A stretch of DNA of 64,000 bases from CAVORD01 sp963698535 (lineage in GTDB: Bacteria > Bacteroidota > Bacteroidia > Bacteroidales > VadinHA17). The stretch lies in the NCBI GenBank assembly GCA_963698535.1, contig CAVORD010000001.1, positions 372,001-436,000 on the forward strand, written 5' to 3'. The stretch's first letter is position 1, and every line of letters starts with the position of its first letter. Shown in pieces: positions 52,516 to 62,200 of this stretch. Below the pieces are notes generated by a model, which did not search any database, was not told where the DNA came from, and saw only the letters and a program-made list of their open reading frames with translations. A program made the translations under genes and the position numbers.

Positions 52516-53745
52516 ATGAATACAATCAATAATCTGATAAGGGAGGTCTCATCACTTAGGCTAATAGGGGCTATTACTATTTCATTGCTAATAGTAAATT
52601 CTTGTATTGATCCCTTTGAGCCTGAGATTAAGGACTATGAAAGTTATCTTGTTGTGGATGGACAGATAACAGACGAGAACAAGGCATATGAGGTTTTTCT
52701 ATCGAGGACAAGTGACGGACAGGGAAACTGGAGTTATAATGAATCGGGTGCTATTGTAACAATTTCATCCGATGCCGGCGAAAATATAGTTTTGACTGAA
52801 TTTATGACGGGAAGATATCGGACGACCGGAAGCGATATCCGAGGAACCATAGGCCGGAGTTATTCTTTAAACATTAGAACAAGGGATGGGAAAGTGTATG
52901 GTTCAGAGCCTGTTATGCTTGAGCCGGTTCCAGACATTGATTCAATAAGTTATGTTGTAGATGAGCAATTCAATAATGAAGGATCGTCGAAGGACAAAGG
53001 GATCCAGCTATCGGTTGAGTTTAAGAACAGTACCAGCGGAACACAATACCTGAGATGGGAGTATGAAGAGGATTGGAAATTCAGAGTATCCTATGCTGTC
53101 AGATATAAATATGTTAGTGGTGGCACAGCAATTCCCGTAGACATTGTTAATCAATACTGCTGGAAGCATGATATTTCAAGGGATATACTTCTCCAGTCGG
53201 CTCAGGGTGATCAGCCCAATAAAAGAGTAAGTTCGCCGCTAATGTTTATACCTTCAGCACTTTCTGACCGTTTGACTGTCAGGTACAGTATTAAAGTAAG
53301 ACAATATTCTTTGTCACGAAGTGAATACGAGTTCTGGAGCAATCTGAGGCAGGTATCTGAGGCAGGCGGAGATGTTTTCGATAAACAACCTTTTTCCGTT
53401 TCGGGAAATATAAGGAATCTATCAGATCCTGCTGAACCAGTTCTGGGCTATTTCCAGGTTTCAGCAGTAAAAGAGAAGCGTCAATACCTTTCCGGAATGG
53501 ATATTTTTGATCTTCGTTTACCAGCATACAATCCTAAATGTGAATACATCATTGCGGCACGTGCAGATTATGAACCACCGAGGCCCACCCTCGACCAGAT
53601 CTACAGCTGGTATACATCTGCCGGGTATGTTATGGTTGATTTCTGGGAAGAGGAGACAGGTAACAAACTTATTTTTTCAAAGCCCGTTTGTTCCGATTGT
53701 ACTCTCACCGGAAATCCAGTAAAACCACTTTTCTGGATTGATTAG
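52516..53745 (+). CDS. DUF4249 lipoprotein
   Basis: About 409 residues from the ATG at 52516, just 4 bp after the receptor stop. A lipobox (ISLLIVNSC, residue 27 or so) is followed by CIDPFEPEIKDYESYLVVDGQITDEN, the start typical of DUF4249. The rest is beta-rich, with a C-terminal cysteine pair (CSDCT). In Bacteroidota, DUF4249 proteins sit behind TonB receptors and are thought to act as surface partners in place of SusD. The ligand is unknown. Confidence 0.87.
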   Translation: MNTINNLIREVSSLRLIGAITISLLIVNSCIDPFEPEIKDYESYLVVDGQITDENKAYEVFLSRTSDGQGNWSYNESGAIVTISSDAGENIVLTEFMTGRYRTTGSDIRGTIGRSYSLNIRTRDGKVYGSEPVMLEPVPDIDSISYVVDEQFNNEGSSKDKGIQLSVEFKNSTSGTQYLRWEYEEDWKFRVSYAVRYKYVSGGTAIPVDIVNQYCWKHDISRDILLQSAQGDQPNKRVSSPLMFIPSALSDRLTVRYSIKVRQYSLSRSEYEFWSNLRQVSEAGGDVFDKQPFSVSGNIRNLSDPAEPVLGYFQVSAVKEKRQYLSGMDIFDLRLPAYNPKCEYIIAARADYEPPRPTLDQIYSWYTSAGYVMVDFWEEETGNKLIFSKPVCSDCTLTGNPVKPLFWID

Positions 53746-53767
53746 CTGTAATGAAAAAGATTGAATA

Positions 53768-55897
53768 ATGGTTAATAAATCCGATATATTCCAAAAATTG
53801 ATTATAGCAGCATTTCTGCTTATTGGATCAACTGCACTTTATGCTCAGGAATCTGAGACTTCTCCCTTGCCTGTAGTAGAAAGGCTTGTTATACTCTCAG
53901 ACAGAGATATATATGTGGCCGGAGAGACTCTCTTATACTCTGTGGTACAGGTAAGGACTCTCCCAATGTTGACAGGTGCAAAGCGTACAGTTGGCTATGT
54001 TGAATTGCTGCGAAAAGGAAATGAGCCTGTGTCAAGGGAGATTGTTAAAATAGAAAACAGAACGACCCCATTATCAATCCTGATTCCTGACACTCTAAGC
54101 AGTGGCAATTATCTTTTAAGGGTTTATACCTCCCATATGAAGAATCAGCATCCTGACACATACGGGTACCGAAATATTTTTGTCGTAAATCCTAAAAATG
54201 CTCCAAACAAATCATCATTTAGTAAATCAGGGTTTAATGTTGCTGATAGCAATAAGGTTGATATTGATTTGATAGAAAAGGACACTCTTGCTGAATCTTT
54301 AGCAATACCTGAACTTTTCATAATGGAGTCGGGGGATGATCTAATTGCAAAACTGGTTTTCGAAGGGAGTGATATTTCCAGGAGCAGTTTTTTCCTTACT
54401 GTTTCATCAGACGGCTTGTCATTGCCTTCTGATCGACTTGTACAAGGGTTTGTCGATTCAGTGATCTACAAAAGGCTCAACCAAAACAGTGGAGGATTAC
54501 TTTTCGTGCTGACAGATAACAGAGGAGATACACTCAGGATGGTTCCATATGCAGCTGGCAGCAGCAATAATATTTCAATTAAGATTGACCTGGATACCAA
54601 TACACTGAAAAACAGAGCATCGATTAATTCAACAATTGAGATAAAGGATGGTAAGGGTAATCCTTTGGGTGGAGAATTATCGGTATCTGTAGTTAAAGAT
54701 GTCCTGTTAGTTAATGCAGATCAGACAAGTGAATCCTTTCACTCCGGAATCAACGATCCTTCTCTTTTTTCCGATATATTAAGTTCGGAGGGTGGGTTAT
54801 CATCTCTTCTTTCTGCAAACATCCCATTAGACAATAACAGAAGTATATCGAACTATTTTCTTCCAGAGATCGAAGGGCATATTATTAGTGGCAGAATTTT
54901 ACAAGGTGAGACTTTTCAGCCCCTTGCTGATGTCCCGGTTATGTTATCCATCAGGGGTAAAACAGCAAAGTGTTATTTTTCGGTTTCAAACAAAGAGGGT
55001 GGATTTAATTTCATCGTTAGTGAGTATGGAACCAGAGAGGTCGTTATAATGCCTGTGGATTCGCGGATTACAAACTATTATGTTGAATTGTCAGACCCTT
55101 TTACTGATCGTTTTTCAAAATGGGATGCCGGACAGATCTATATAGATTCAACGAGATTAGACGAGATGAACAGTGCCATTATAGCTGCTCAAGTAACAAA
55201 GATCTATGGTCATGACCACCTTCAGGAAGATAGGGTTAATGATAATTCAACCGGACTAAGTTTCTACGGAGAACCGGAGGAGCTTATAAGACCATCAGAT
55301 TATATTGATCTTGTTTCCGTTCAGGAGGTAATAAAGGAGATCATTCCATCAATGTTCGTTGTTAAAGATGAGGGAAAGGCCAATTTCAGAATGTATAACA
55401 AATATAAAGGATATCCGATCCATTCAAATCCCTTGATCCTTGTCGACGGTATTCCACTACGGGAAATAAGTGAACTTTTGACCCTGGAACCCAAAATTAT
55501 TGACCGTATAGAGGTTTCGAGTGTAACATATTATAATGGTTCTGTTTCAATAAATGGGATTGGCAGTTTTTTCTCAAATGACGGGAAACTTACAATAGAT
55601 GAGTCTAAAGGACCTGCATTCAGGCGCCTTTATTCATTTTATGAGCCGGAGGTAAAATACACACCGCCCACTTATACTACTGATGAATCATTCAGAGATA
55701 ATGAGCCAGATTTCAGAAACACACTCTACTGGAATCCTTCTGTTGAGATAGAAAAGGGAGGCCGGGCTGCTATAAATTTCTATACAGGCGACGATCCGGG
55801 TGTCTACTCCATAGTGGTCCAGTTCGTAACAGATGGTGGCGCAGTAAAAAGAGAGGTTTTCCGGTTCAGTGTTGGAGGAGACAAAATCACGGAGTAG
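53768..55897 (+). CDS. Secreted MG2-like/TonB-plug-like protein
   Basis: 709-residue exported protein (signal peptide IIAAFLLIGSTALYAQ). The first domain has LSDRDIYVAGETLLYSV and GNYLLRVYTSHMKN, a macroglobulin MG2-like beta-sandwich seen in large Bacteroidota surface proteins. A carboxypeptidase-regulatory-like domain (IEGHIISGRILQGETFQPLA) is at about 370-440. Near residue 550 a TonB-plug-like segment (NPLILVDGIPLREISELL, then RIEVSS) appears without any following barrel. It closes the operon after DUF4249. It may be a surface scaffold or accessory of the receptor, which is an inference. Confidence 0.8.
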   Translation: MVNKSDIFQKLIIAAFLLIGSTALYAQESETSPLPVVERLVILSDRDIYVAGETLLYSVVQVRTLPMLTGAKRTVGYVELLRKGNEPVSREIVKIENRTTPLSILIPDTLSSGNYLLRVYTSHMKNQHPDTYGYRNIFVVNPKNAPNKSSFSKSGFNVADSNKVDIDLIEKDTLAESLAIPELFIMESGDDLIAKLVFEGSDISRSSFFLTVSSDGLSLPSDRLVQGFVDSVIYKRLNQNSGGLLFVLTDNRGDTLRMVPYAAGSSNNISIKIDLDTNTLKNRASINSTIEIKDGKGNPLGGELSVSVVKDVLLVNADQTSESFHSGINDPSLFSDILSSEGGLSSLLSANIPLDNNRSISNYFLPEIEGHIISGRILQGETFQPLADVPVMLSIRGKTAKCYFSVSNKEGGFNFIVSEYGTREVVIMPVDSRITNYYVELSDPFTDRFSKWDAGQIYIDSTRLDEMNSAIIAAQVTKIYGHDHLQEDRVNDNSTGLSFYGEPEELIRPSDYIDLVSVQEVIKEIIPSMFVVKDEGKANFRMYNKYKGYPIHSNPLILVDGIPLREISELLTLEPKIIDRIEVSSVTYYNGSVSINGIGSFFSNDGKLTIDESKGPAFRRLYSFYEPEVKYTPPTYTTDESFRDNEPDFRNTLYWNPSVEIEKGGRAAINFYTGDDPGVYSIVVQFVTDGGAVKREVFRFSVGGDKITE

Positions 55898-55976
55898 AAT
55901 AACCGGTAGCAAAACTGCGCTCTGTGAAGGGCGGAGCTGCAAATAGAATTCGTTTAAGCCTTACTATATTATTTGT

Positions 55977-56535
55977 CAAATTTCCCCGCCTTTTCAAGGA
56001 GGGGTGCCACGCCTTGCGCGTGGCGGGGTGGTTGGAGATACTGCTGATCAAAGTCTTCGTAATTGCGCTTTCGCCGCTTCCCCACAGGGATTGATGCTTC
56101 GCTGCGCTTTCGCCTCGTTCCCCAAAAACAGGGATTGATGCTTCACTGTCGCTTTCGCCATCGTTCCCCAAAAAACAGGGATTGATGCTTCGCAATTTCC
56201 CCGCCTTTCCAAGGAGGGGTGCCACGCCTTGCGCGTGGCGGGGTGGTTGGCTTACGCTGATCAAAAACAGGGATTGATGCTTCGCTGCGCTTTCGCCACA
56301 AGTGGCTACGCTTCGCTCAGCATCGTTCCCCCAATCAGAGCTGCAAATAGAAGCAAAATACAATCAATTTCCCCGCCTTTTCAAGGAGGGGTGCCACGCC
56401 TTGCGCGTGGCGGGGTGGTTGGATTCCTGCTGATCAAAAACTAGGGATTGATGCTTCGCTGCGCTTTCGCCACAAGTGGCTACGCTTCGCTCAGCATCGT
56501 TCCCGCTCTATCAGAGCTGCAAATAGAAGCCTAAA
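55977..56535. repeat. Mosaic palindromic repeat array before tRNA-Arg
   Basis: Non-coding stretch filling the 55898-56636 gap. Unit A, 55 bp, begins TTTCCCCGCC and ends GGGGTGGTTGG, with an internal stem CCACGC/GCGTGG. It occurs at 55981-56035, 56196-56250 and 56368-56422. Unit B (AGGGATTGATGCTTCGCTGC followed by GCTTTCGCC) begins at 56096, 56130, 56177, 56269 and 56443; the third is cut short by unit A. Units A, B, a CACAAGTGGCTACGC segment and GCTGCAAATAGAAGC form a composite of about 172 bp repeated twice in tandem. Spacing is irregular and there are no cas genes, so it is not CRISPR. Short frames here are artificial. Confidence 0.85.
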
Positions 56536-56575
56536 TTGCTGTCGCAATTTACAGTCCAACGCTCACTGAAAAAGC

Positions 56576-56607
56576 AAAAGCGAGCTTTTGTTTTTCAGCT
56601 CGCTTTT
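56576..56607 (-). terminator. Terminator of the tRNA-Arg transcript
   Basis: AAAAGCGAGCT pairs with AGCTCGCTTTT. On the minus strand the stem is followed by GCTTTTTC. A wider inverted repeat, AAATAGAAGCCTAAA (56521-56535) and TTTAGGCTTCTATTT (56617-56631), encloses it. Confidence 0.75.
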
Positions 56608-56636
56608 GTCCTGATTTTTAGGCTTCTATTTGCTCG

Positions 56637-56710
56637 TGAACCTGGAGGGATTCGAACCCCCAACCTCCTGATCCGTAGTCAGGTGCACTATCCAATTATG
56701 CTACAGGTCC
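56637..56710 (-). tRNA. tRNA-Arg (ACG)
   Basis: 74-nt cloverleaf on the minus strand. The acceptor stem GGACCTG pairs with CAGGTTC, followed by discriminator A; CCA is not encoded. The anticodon arm CCTGA-CTACGGA-TCAGG gives anticodon ACG, which reads CGN arginine codons after deamination to inosine. The T arm has TTCGAAT. Confidence 0.95.
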
Positions 56711-56828
56711 GTTACGGGTGGCAAATATAGCATTTTTTTTATTTGAGTTAATAGATTAATTTTAAAATGAATTGCCTTTCCTTGTGGCACTTTTCTAATA
56801 AGTTGATAAATAGATTAATAATAATAAT

Positions 56829-59661
56829 ATGAAAAAGGTAACCGGCATTTTGTTGAAGCTTTTTGCTGCTCTCATTGCATTGGTAGTAGTTGCAGCGATT
56901 CTTATACCCATAATTTTTAAAGGGAAAATAAGAGAAGAGGTGGAAAAGGCAATATCTGAAAACCTGATGGCTGAAGTGAGGTTCCAGGATTACCACGTAG
57001 GACTGTTCCGTCATTTTCCTCACCTCTCATTCTCCCTCGATGAGCTCTCGGTGGTGGGTGTTGACAACTTCAAGGGCGATACCCTTGCCGCAATGAACTC
57101 CTTCGCACTTGTATTTGACCTGTCGAGCCTATTCTCCGACAAAGGTTATGAGATACGATCGATCGATATCAAAAACCCTGTAATAAATGCCATCATACTT
57201 AAAGATGGCAGCGTGAACTGGGATATCATGAAGACTGATACAACAGAAACTGTATCGTCGTCAGAAAGCGAGGAATCATCCTTCCTGCTGAAGCTAAGAG
57301 AGGTAAGAGCTACAGGTGCCAAGATCGCGTATATTGATTATGAGGGAGATATGTCTGCATATCTTGAAAATACCAATATCACCCTGAGTGGTGATATGAC
57401 AATGTCGGAAACGGACCTCCTGATCAAATTTGATGTGGGATCGCTCACATTTATTATGGAGGATCTGAAATACCTTAACTCAGTAGAGGGTGACGGATCA
57501 TTAAAACTGCTGGCAAACCTCGATACATGGATCTTTACAATAAGTGATAACAATATCAGACTTAACGACCTTAATTTCAGTCTTGCCGGGACTGTTGAGA
57601 TGCCGGAAGATGATATAACTACTGATCTTACCTTCGAAACAGGAGAGGCTTCGTTCAAGTCGCTCCTCTCACTTGTGCCTTCCGTTTATATGGAGGGTTA
57701 TGAGGCACTCGATGCTGCAGGTTTTCTTAAGATGAAGGGTAGTGTAGTTGGTGTTTACAGCGATGAAACAATGCCAAACGTTACCGCACAATTCAACGTT
57801 GACAAAGGAAAGATAAAATACCCCGACCTGCCCGGCAGCATAGACAATGTTATTGCAGAAGGATCGTTCTTTTATGACGGAACGAATATGGATGGAACAA
57901 CACTCGATCTAAAGAGATTCCATTTTGAGATGGCAGGCAACAGTTTTGATATGAGTCTGGCCCTGAAGACACCTGTCTCAGATCCTGATTTTATTTTTTC
58001 AGCAAATGGTAAGGTAGATTTCGGAGCCTTGTCGAAGGCAATTCCTATGGAAGGAATGACCCTTTCCGGTATGCTTGATGCGGCAGTTAGTTTTGAAGGC
58101 AAGTATTCGCAGATAGAGAAGGAGCAATATGAAGTCCTTAAAGCCATGGGGAAGATGGAACTTACCGCTTTCTCTGTGGTTATGGAAGATATGCCCTCGC
58201 TGAAGATCAGCAAGGCGATACTTAATTTTTCTCCCCGGTACTCTTCCCTGGAGAAGATGGATATGATGGTTGGCCAGAACAGCGACATTTCATTCTCGGG
58301 TGCGATGGAGAATTATATAGGTTTCTTTCTCAAAGACGATATTCTGAAGGGATCTTTCGCTATGAATTCCAAGATGATCGATGTTGGTGAGATAATGGCA
58401 GCAATGCCTTCTGACTCACTTGCCGTTGAGAACGATACTGTCGCTTTAACGCTGGTAAGGATACCGTCAAATATCAATTTCAAATTCGGTGCCTCTATAG
58501 ACAAACTTCTATGGGATGAGATAAAGGCCGACCAGATAAAGGGTACGATGCTTGTTAATGAAGGAGTTCTGACAATAAGCGATGCCGGTATGTCAATGCT
58601 GGGTGGCAGAATAGGAATGGATGCCACATATGATACCCGCGACTCTCTTAAACCAATGGTTAAGGCATTGCTTAAAGCCTCCGACATTGATATTAAATCA
58701 TCATTCGAGACGTTTAATACGGTCAAGAAACTTGCTCCGGCAGCCAAAGGGCTGGAAGGAGATGTCTCAGTAGAGTTTAGCTATGAGAGTCTCCTGGGGG
58801 ATGACTTCATGCCGGTAATTAAAACAATTAACGGTAAAGGGAAGCTGAACTCTTCAAGTGTGCAGGTGGTAGAATCGCAGGTATTCGATAAGATGAAAAG
58901 CACACTTAAGCTCAGTGATAAATACACCGATACTTTTGAAGATATTGAGGTAAGCTTTACAATTAAAGATGGCCGTATTTATGTGAAACCGTTCAATACT
59001 AAGCTGGGTAAGATAAAATTCAATATCGGCGGTGATCAGGGACTGGATAAGAGTATCAACTATCTTGGTGAAGACGGAGATTCCACGATCGGAATTTGGT
59101 GAGCAGGTTAATAATCTTATTGCCGGGATGTCTGCTCAGGCAGCTTTGCTGGGAGTAAAATATACACCATCGGATATCCTGAAGATTAATGTTGGCATCA
59201 CAGGCACAACAGACAAACCTGTAGTGTCTCCTGTATTTGGCGATGGAGGATCGGGCGGAGTTGTTGCCGGCATCAAGGAACAGGCCAAAGAGACTGTCAC
59301 AGAAAAAGTAGAAGCTGTAGTTGATGATGCTAAAGCGAAGGCAAGGGCAGAAGCTGAAGAGCAGGCTGCAAAACTTGTCAAGGAAGCAGAGGAGAGAGGT
59401 CAGCAGCTACGTGATGAAGCGGCTAAGGCAGCAGAAAAACTAAGGAGTGAGGCTGATCTGCAGGCGACAAAACTGGTGAAAGAGGCTGAGCCTAAGGGAG
59501 CTCTTGCCAAAGCTGCTGCACAGAAAGCTGCCGATGGGATCAGGAAAGAGGCTGAACGCAAGGCAGTTGCCCTGGAAAAAGAGGCGGATGAAAAGGCAAT
59601 AAAGATGGTCGAGGAGGCTAAAAAGAGGGGTGACGAGATTGTGAGCAAAATTAATGATTAG
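56829..59661 (+). CDS. AsmA-family protein with C-terminal coiled-coil tail (one frame break)
   Basis: About 943 residues after correction. One N-terminal membrane helix (LLKLFAALIALVVVAAILIPIIF) is followed by AsmA-like beta-rich periplasmic repeats, including VRFQDYHVGLFRHFPHLSFSL and the C-terminal AsmA block (GLEGDVSVEFSYESLLG). The frame breaks at 59066-59067: CTTGTGAAG is read as CTTGGTGAAG, and the corrected reading is SINYLVKTEIPRSEFG. The last 130 residues (from about 59270) are rich in Ala, Glu and Lys in heptad-like pattern, predicted to form a long coiled coil. AsmA proteins bridge the periplasm and help lipid transport or outer-membrane assembly. Confidence 0.9.
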
Positions 59662-59663
59662 AC

Positions 59664-59690
59664 TTTGTCGTAGTCTCAGACTACGACAAA
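59664..59690. repeat. Perfect palindrome between AsmA and GH30 genes
   Basis: TTTGTCGTAGTCT, C, AGACTACGACAAA: 13-bp arms with a one-base centre. It sits between convergent genes and could terminate either transcript, but neither strand has a long T run. Confidence 0.6.
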
Positions 59691-59736
59691 ACGTGTGCAT
59701 ATAATATGTTAATCATTCCGATTTAAGCGTCACGCT

Positions 59737-61188
59737 TTATTTCCAAATATAGGTGCCAACAGCGCCTGCATCTAAAGTTGATTCGGCATATTTGCCTTTG
59801 ATGACAATGTTGAATTTCTTCTGGGCCGAGGAATTATTGAGTACTATCAGGACCTTCTGTCCGTCGGCTGTTTTAAAGGCCACATTAGGAAGGTTTGCGG
59901 GCATATTGGTACCTATGCGTTTTGATCCGGGGCGAACAAATTTGGCCGCATGGGCGAGAATGTAATATGCAGGGTTTCTGGTAACTGTATTACCCGCTAT
60001 GGTTATCGTACCGAGGCATGTAGTGCATCCTCCTAAGGTATGCGGGTCGTAGGAAGGGTCTGATGCGAGATTCCACTCGAGTACATTTCTGCTCCAGTTC
60101 CTGGTAGCTCCTATGATCAGGTTTTCGGTGTGCCATTTAAGGTCTTCCGCAATATTGCCCGGACCGCCAACCCATTGCTCAGTAAAATAGACATTTTTGG
60201 ATGGGTGGGCATTATGAACTGTTGATAGTGCCTCAATAGTTCCTCCATAAAGGTGAAATGCTGAGCCATCAACATATTTGGCAGCATCGCGATCGGAGAG
60301 TATTGATAACGGATACTCCGGAACATCGCAGTTATGGTCCCAGATGATGATCTTTGTCTTAATTCCGGCAGACGCAAAAGCCGGACCCAGATTGTTCTTT
60401 ATAAACAGTGCCTGATCGGCAGCTGTCATATACATGCTTGGATTATTACCGGGATGAAGAGGCTCGTTCTGTATTGTGATGGCATCTATTGTTATGCCGA
60501 GGGCAGCCATACCCTCTATATATTTCACGAAATATTTTGCATATGCCGGATAGAACTCTTTTTTAAGGCTTCCACCTACGGATGATCCGTTATCTTTCAT
60601 CCAAACAGGGGCAGACCATGGCGATCCCATAATTTTTATCGAAGGATTGATCTTAAGTATCTCTTTCAGAACAGGTATAAGATCCTTTTGTTCCGGCTCC
60701 AGGCTGAATTTCAGCATCTCAGGATCGGTCTCCCCCGGTGCCAGATCGTTATAGGAGAATACCCTGTCGCTAAGGTCGGAGGCTCCGATGGAGATACGCA
60801 GGTAGCTTATCCCAATGCCATTCTCTCCGGTTCCGAACAACTCCTCCAGAATTTCAGCTCTGGATGACGCACTCATTTTGTTAAGCAACAATGCACTGCC
60901 TCCTGTAAGGCAGTTGCCAAAACCATCTATCTCCTGAAATATTGATGTTGTATCAACAATAATGTGATCACCGGAGGTCTGTACGCCTGAAAAGTCGATC
61001 CTTACAGATTGTCTTTTGAACAGGATGCTCCTTGCAGGATTAGAGAGCCAAAACTGTATATCGCTGTTAACTATTCCCGGAGGTGACGGGGGATCGGGGG
61101 TAAAATTCGTTTTATCATTCTTTACACACCCAAGGAGGATGATAGCAAAAGTGAAGAGAATAAATCTTGATATCATTTTATTGTACAT
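59737..61188 (-). CDS. Glycoside hydrolase family 30 lipoprotein
   Basis: About 483 residues from the ATG at 61188 (MYNKMISRF). An in-frame ATG at 61236 overlaps the GH16 stop and is less likely. Lipobox: FAIILLGC. The family 30 TIM barrel begins with IFQEIDGFGNCLTGGSA. The acid/base is the Glu in ITIQNEP and the nucleophile is the Glu in YFTEQWVGG. A beta-sandwich of about 80 residues closes the enzyme. GH30 members cleave beta-1,6-glucan, glucosylceramide or xylan. With GH16 upstream, beta-1,6-glucan or branched laminarin is the likely substrate. It follows GH16 by 47 bp, forming an operon. Confidence 0.92.
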   Translation of the reverse strand: MYNKMISRFILFTFAIILLGCVKNDKTNFTPDPPSPPGIVNSDIQFWLSNPARSILFKRQSVRIDFSGVQTSGDHIIVDTTSIFQEIDGFGNCLTGGSALLLNKMSASSRAEILEELFGTGENGIGISYLRISIGASDLSDRVFSYNDLAPGETDPEMLKFSLEPEQKDLIPVLKEILKINPSIKIMGSPWSAPVWMKDNGSSVGGSLKKEFYPAYAKYFVKYIEGMAALGITIDAITIQNEPLHPGNNPSMYMTAADQALFIKNNLGPAFASAGIKTKIIIWDHNCDVPEYPLSILSDRDAAKYVDGSAFHLYGGTIEALSTVHNAHPSKNVYFTEQWVGGPGNIAEDLKWHTENLIIGATRNWSRNVLEWNLASDPSYDPHTLGGCTTCLGTITIAGNTVTRNPAYYILAHAAKFVRPGSKRIGTNMPANLPNVAFKTADGQKVLIVLNNSSAQKKFNIVIKGKYAESTLDAGAVGTYIWK

Positions 61189-61235
61189 TGGGTAGTTAAA
61201 AGCTTTTATAAGGGGCATGACCGGTCGCAATGGCA

Positions 61236-62072
61236 CTATTGGTAAACCCTTACGTAATCAATAACCATCGAGCGTGGGAAGATGGTATCGTCAATACCCT
61301 GTGCACCGCCCCAGTTGCCTCCTACTGCTACGTTAAGCAACAGGTGGAATCGCCTGTTGAATGGCCATGCTTTATAGCCTGTTCCTTCATTGAGAAAAGT
61401 AAAGTAGTGCTTATCGTCCACATAAACCCTGTATTCATTTGAATCCCATTCCAGGGCGTAAACATGAAATGCTGTGTAACAATCTGTGATATTTATAGTT
61501 CCGCTTTTCTGTGTACCAATAGAGTGGTTGTACGATTCGGTGTGTGCGGAAGCTACAATAACAAATGGGTTATACCCGACATTCTCCATGATGTCGATCT
61601 CCCCGCTTGCGGGCCATCCACCGTAAACCCAGTCGGTAGGCAGCATCCATATCGCGGGCCACATACCTCTTCCATCGGGTAGCTTTGCTTTCACCTCTAT
61701 TCTGCCGTATAGCCAGTCTCCTTTTTGCCGGGTTACCAGTCTTGCAGAAGTATATAGTTTACCTTCAAAATCTTCTTTGTGTGCCGTAATTGTAAGATAT
61801 CCGTTCTTTACCTCTGCATTTTTCAGACGCGCACTTGTATACCACTGGGATTCATTGTTTCCCCATCCGCTGGAATTGCCATCTGTGTCATAACTCCATT
61901 TTGCAGGATCGGGGAGGCCTGTATAATCAAATTCATCACTCCATACGAGGCCTTTATTTCCGGTATTTGGATTGTCAGGAGGAGGACTTCCGCCCTTCTC
62001 CTTGACACAACCCAAATTCACCGTAGTAAAAAAGCAAATAAAACCAACTAAAATTATATTACTTCTCTTCAT
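61236..62072 (-). CDS. Glycoside hydrolase family 16 lipoprotein (laminarinase type)
   Basis: 278-residue lipoprotein (TTVNLGC, C22) with one GH16 beta-jellyroll domain. The catalytic motif SGEIDIMENVG supplies nucleophile E158 and acid/base E163, with D160 between. WSDEFDYTG and GRGMWPAIWMLPTDW flank the substrate cleft, and NVAVGGNWGG is near the end. The E-I-D-I-M-E pattern, with an extra Met, is typical of beta-1,3-glucanases (laminarinases) rather than lichenases. It lies downstream of the PKD lipoprotein and upstream of GH30 in a beta-glucan utilisation locus. A stem-loop separates it from the PKD gene. Confidence 0.93.
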   Translation of the reverse strand: MKRSNIILVGFICFFTTVNLGCVKEKGGSPPPDNPNTGNKGLVWSDEFDYTGLPDPAKWSYDTDGNSSGWGNNESQWYTSARLKNAEVKNGYLTITAHKEDFEGKLYTSARLVTRQKGDWLYGRIEVKAKLPDGRGMWPAIWMLPTDWVYGGWPASGEIDIMENVGYNPFVIVASAHTESYNHSIGTQKSGTINITDCYTAFHVYALEWDSNEYRVYVDDKHYFTFLNEGTGYKAWPFNRRFHLLLNVAVGGNWGGAQGIDDTIFPRSMVIDYVRVYQ

Positions 62073-62152
62073 TCTTTATTATACGGTATAAGGAGCGATC
62101 ACCAGTAATGATCATTTATGAATACTCCTTTAACTTGTTAAACTATTCTAAT

Positions 62153-62192
62153 TAAAAAAAGATCACCGTACACTCATGGTATACGGTGATCT
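62153..62192 (-). terminator. Rho-independent terminator between the PKD and GH16 genes
   Basis: On the minus strand AGATCACCGTA pairs with TACGGTGATCT and is followed by TTTTTTT. It lies directly after the PKD lipoprotein stop, so read-through into GH16 and GH30 would be reduced or those genes have their own promoter. Confidence 0.85.
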
Positions 62193-62200
62193 GATAAAAA

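Noticed and set aside
55898..56636. CRISPR-like array
   Set aside because: Units are unequal and unevenly spaced, spacers are not unique, the units form internal stems, and no cas gene is in the window.
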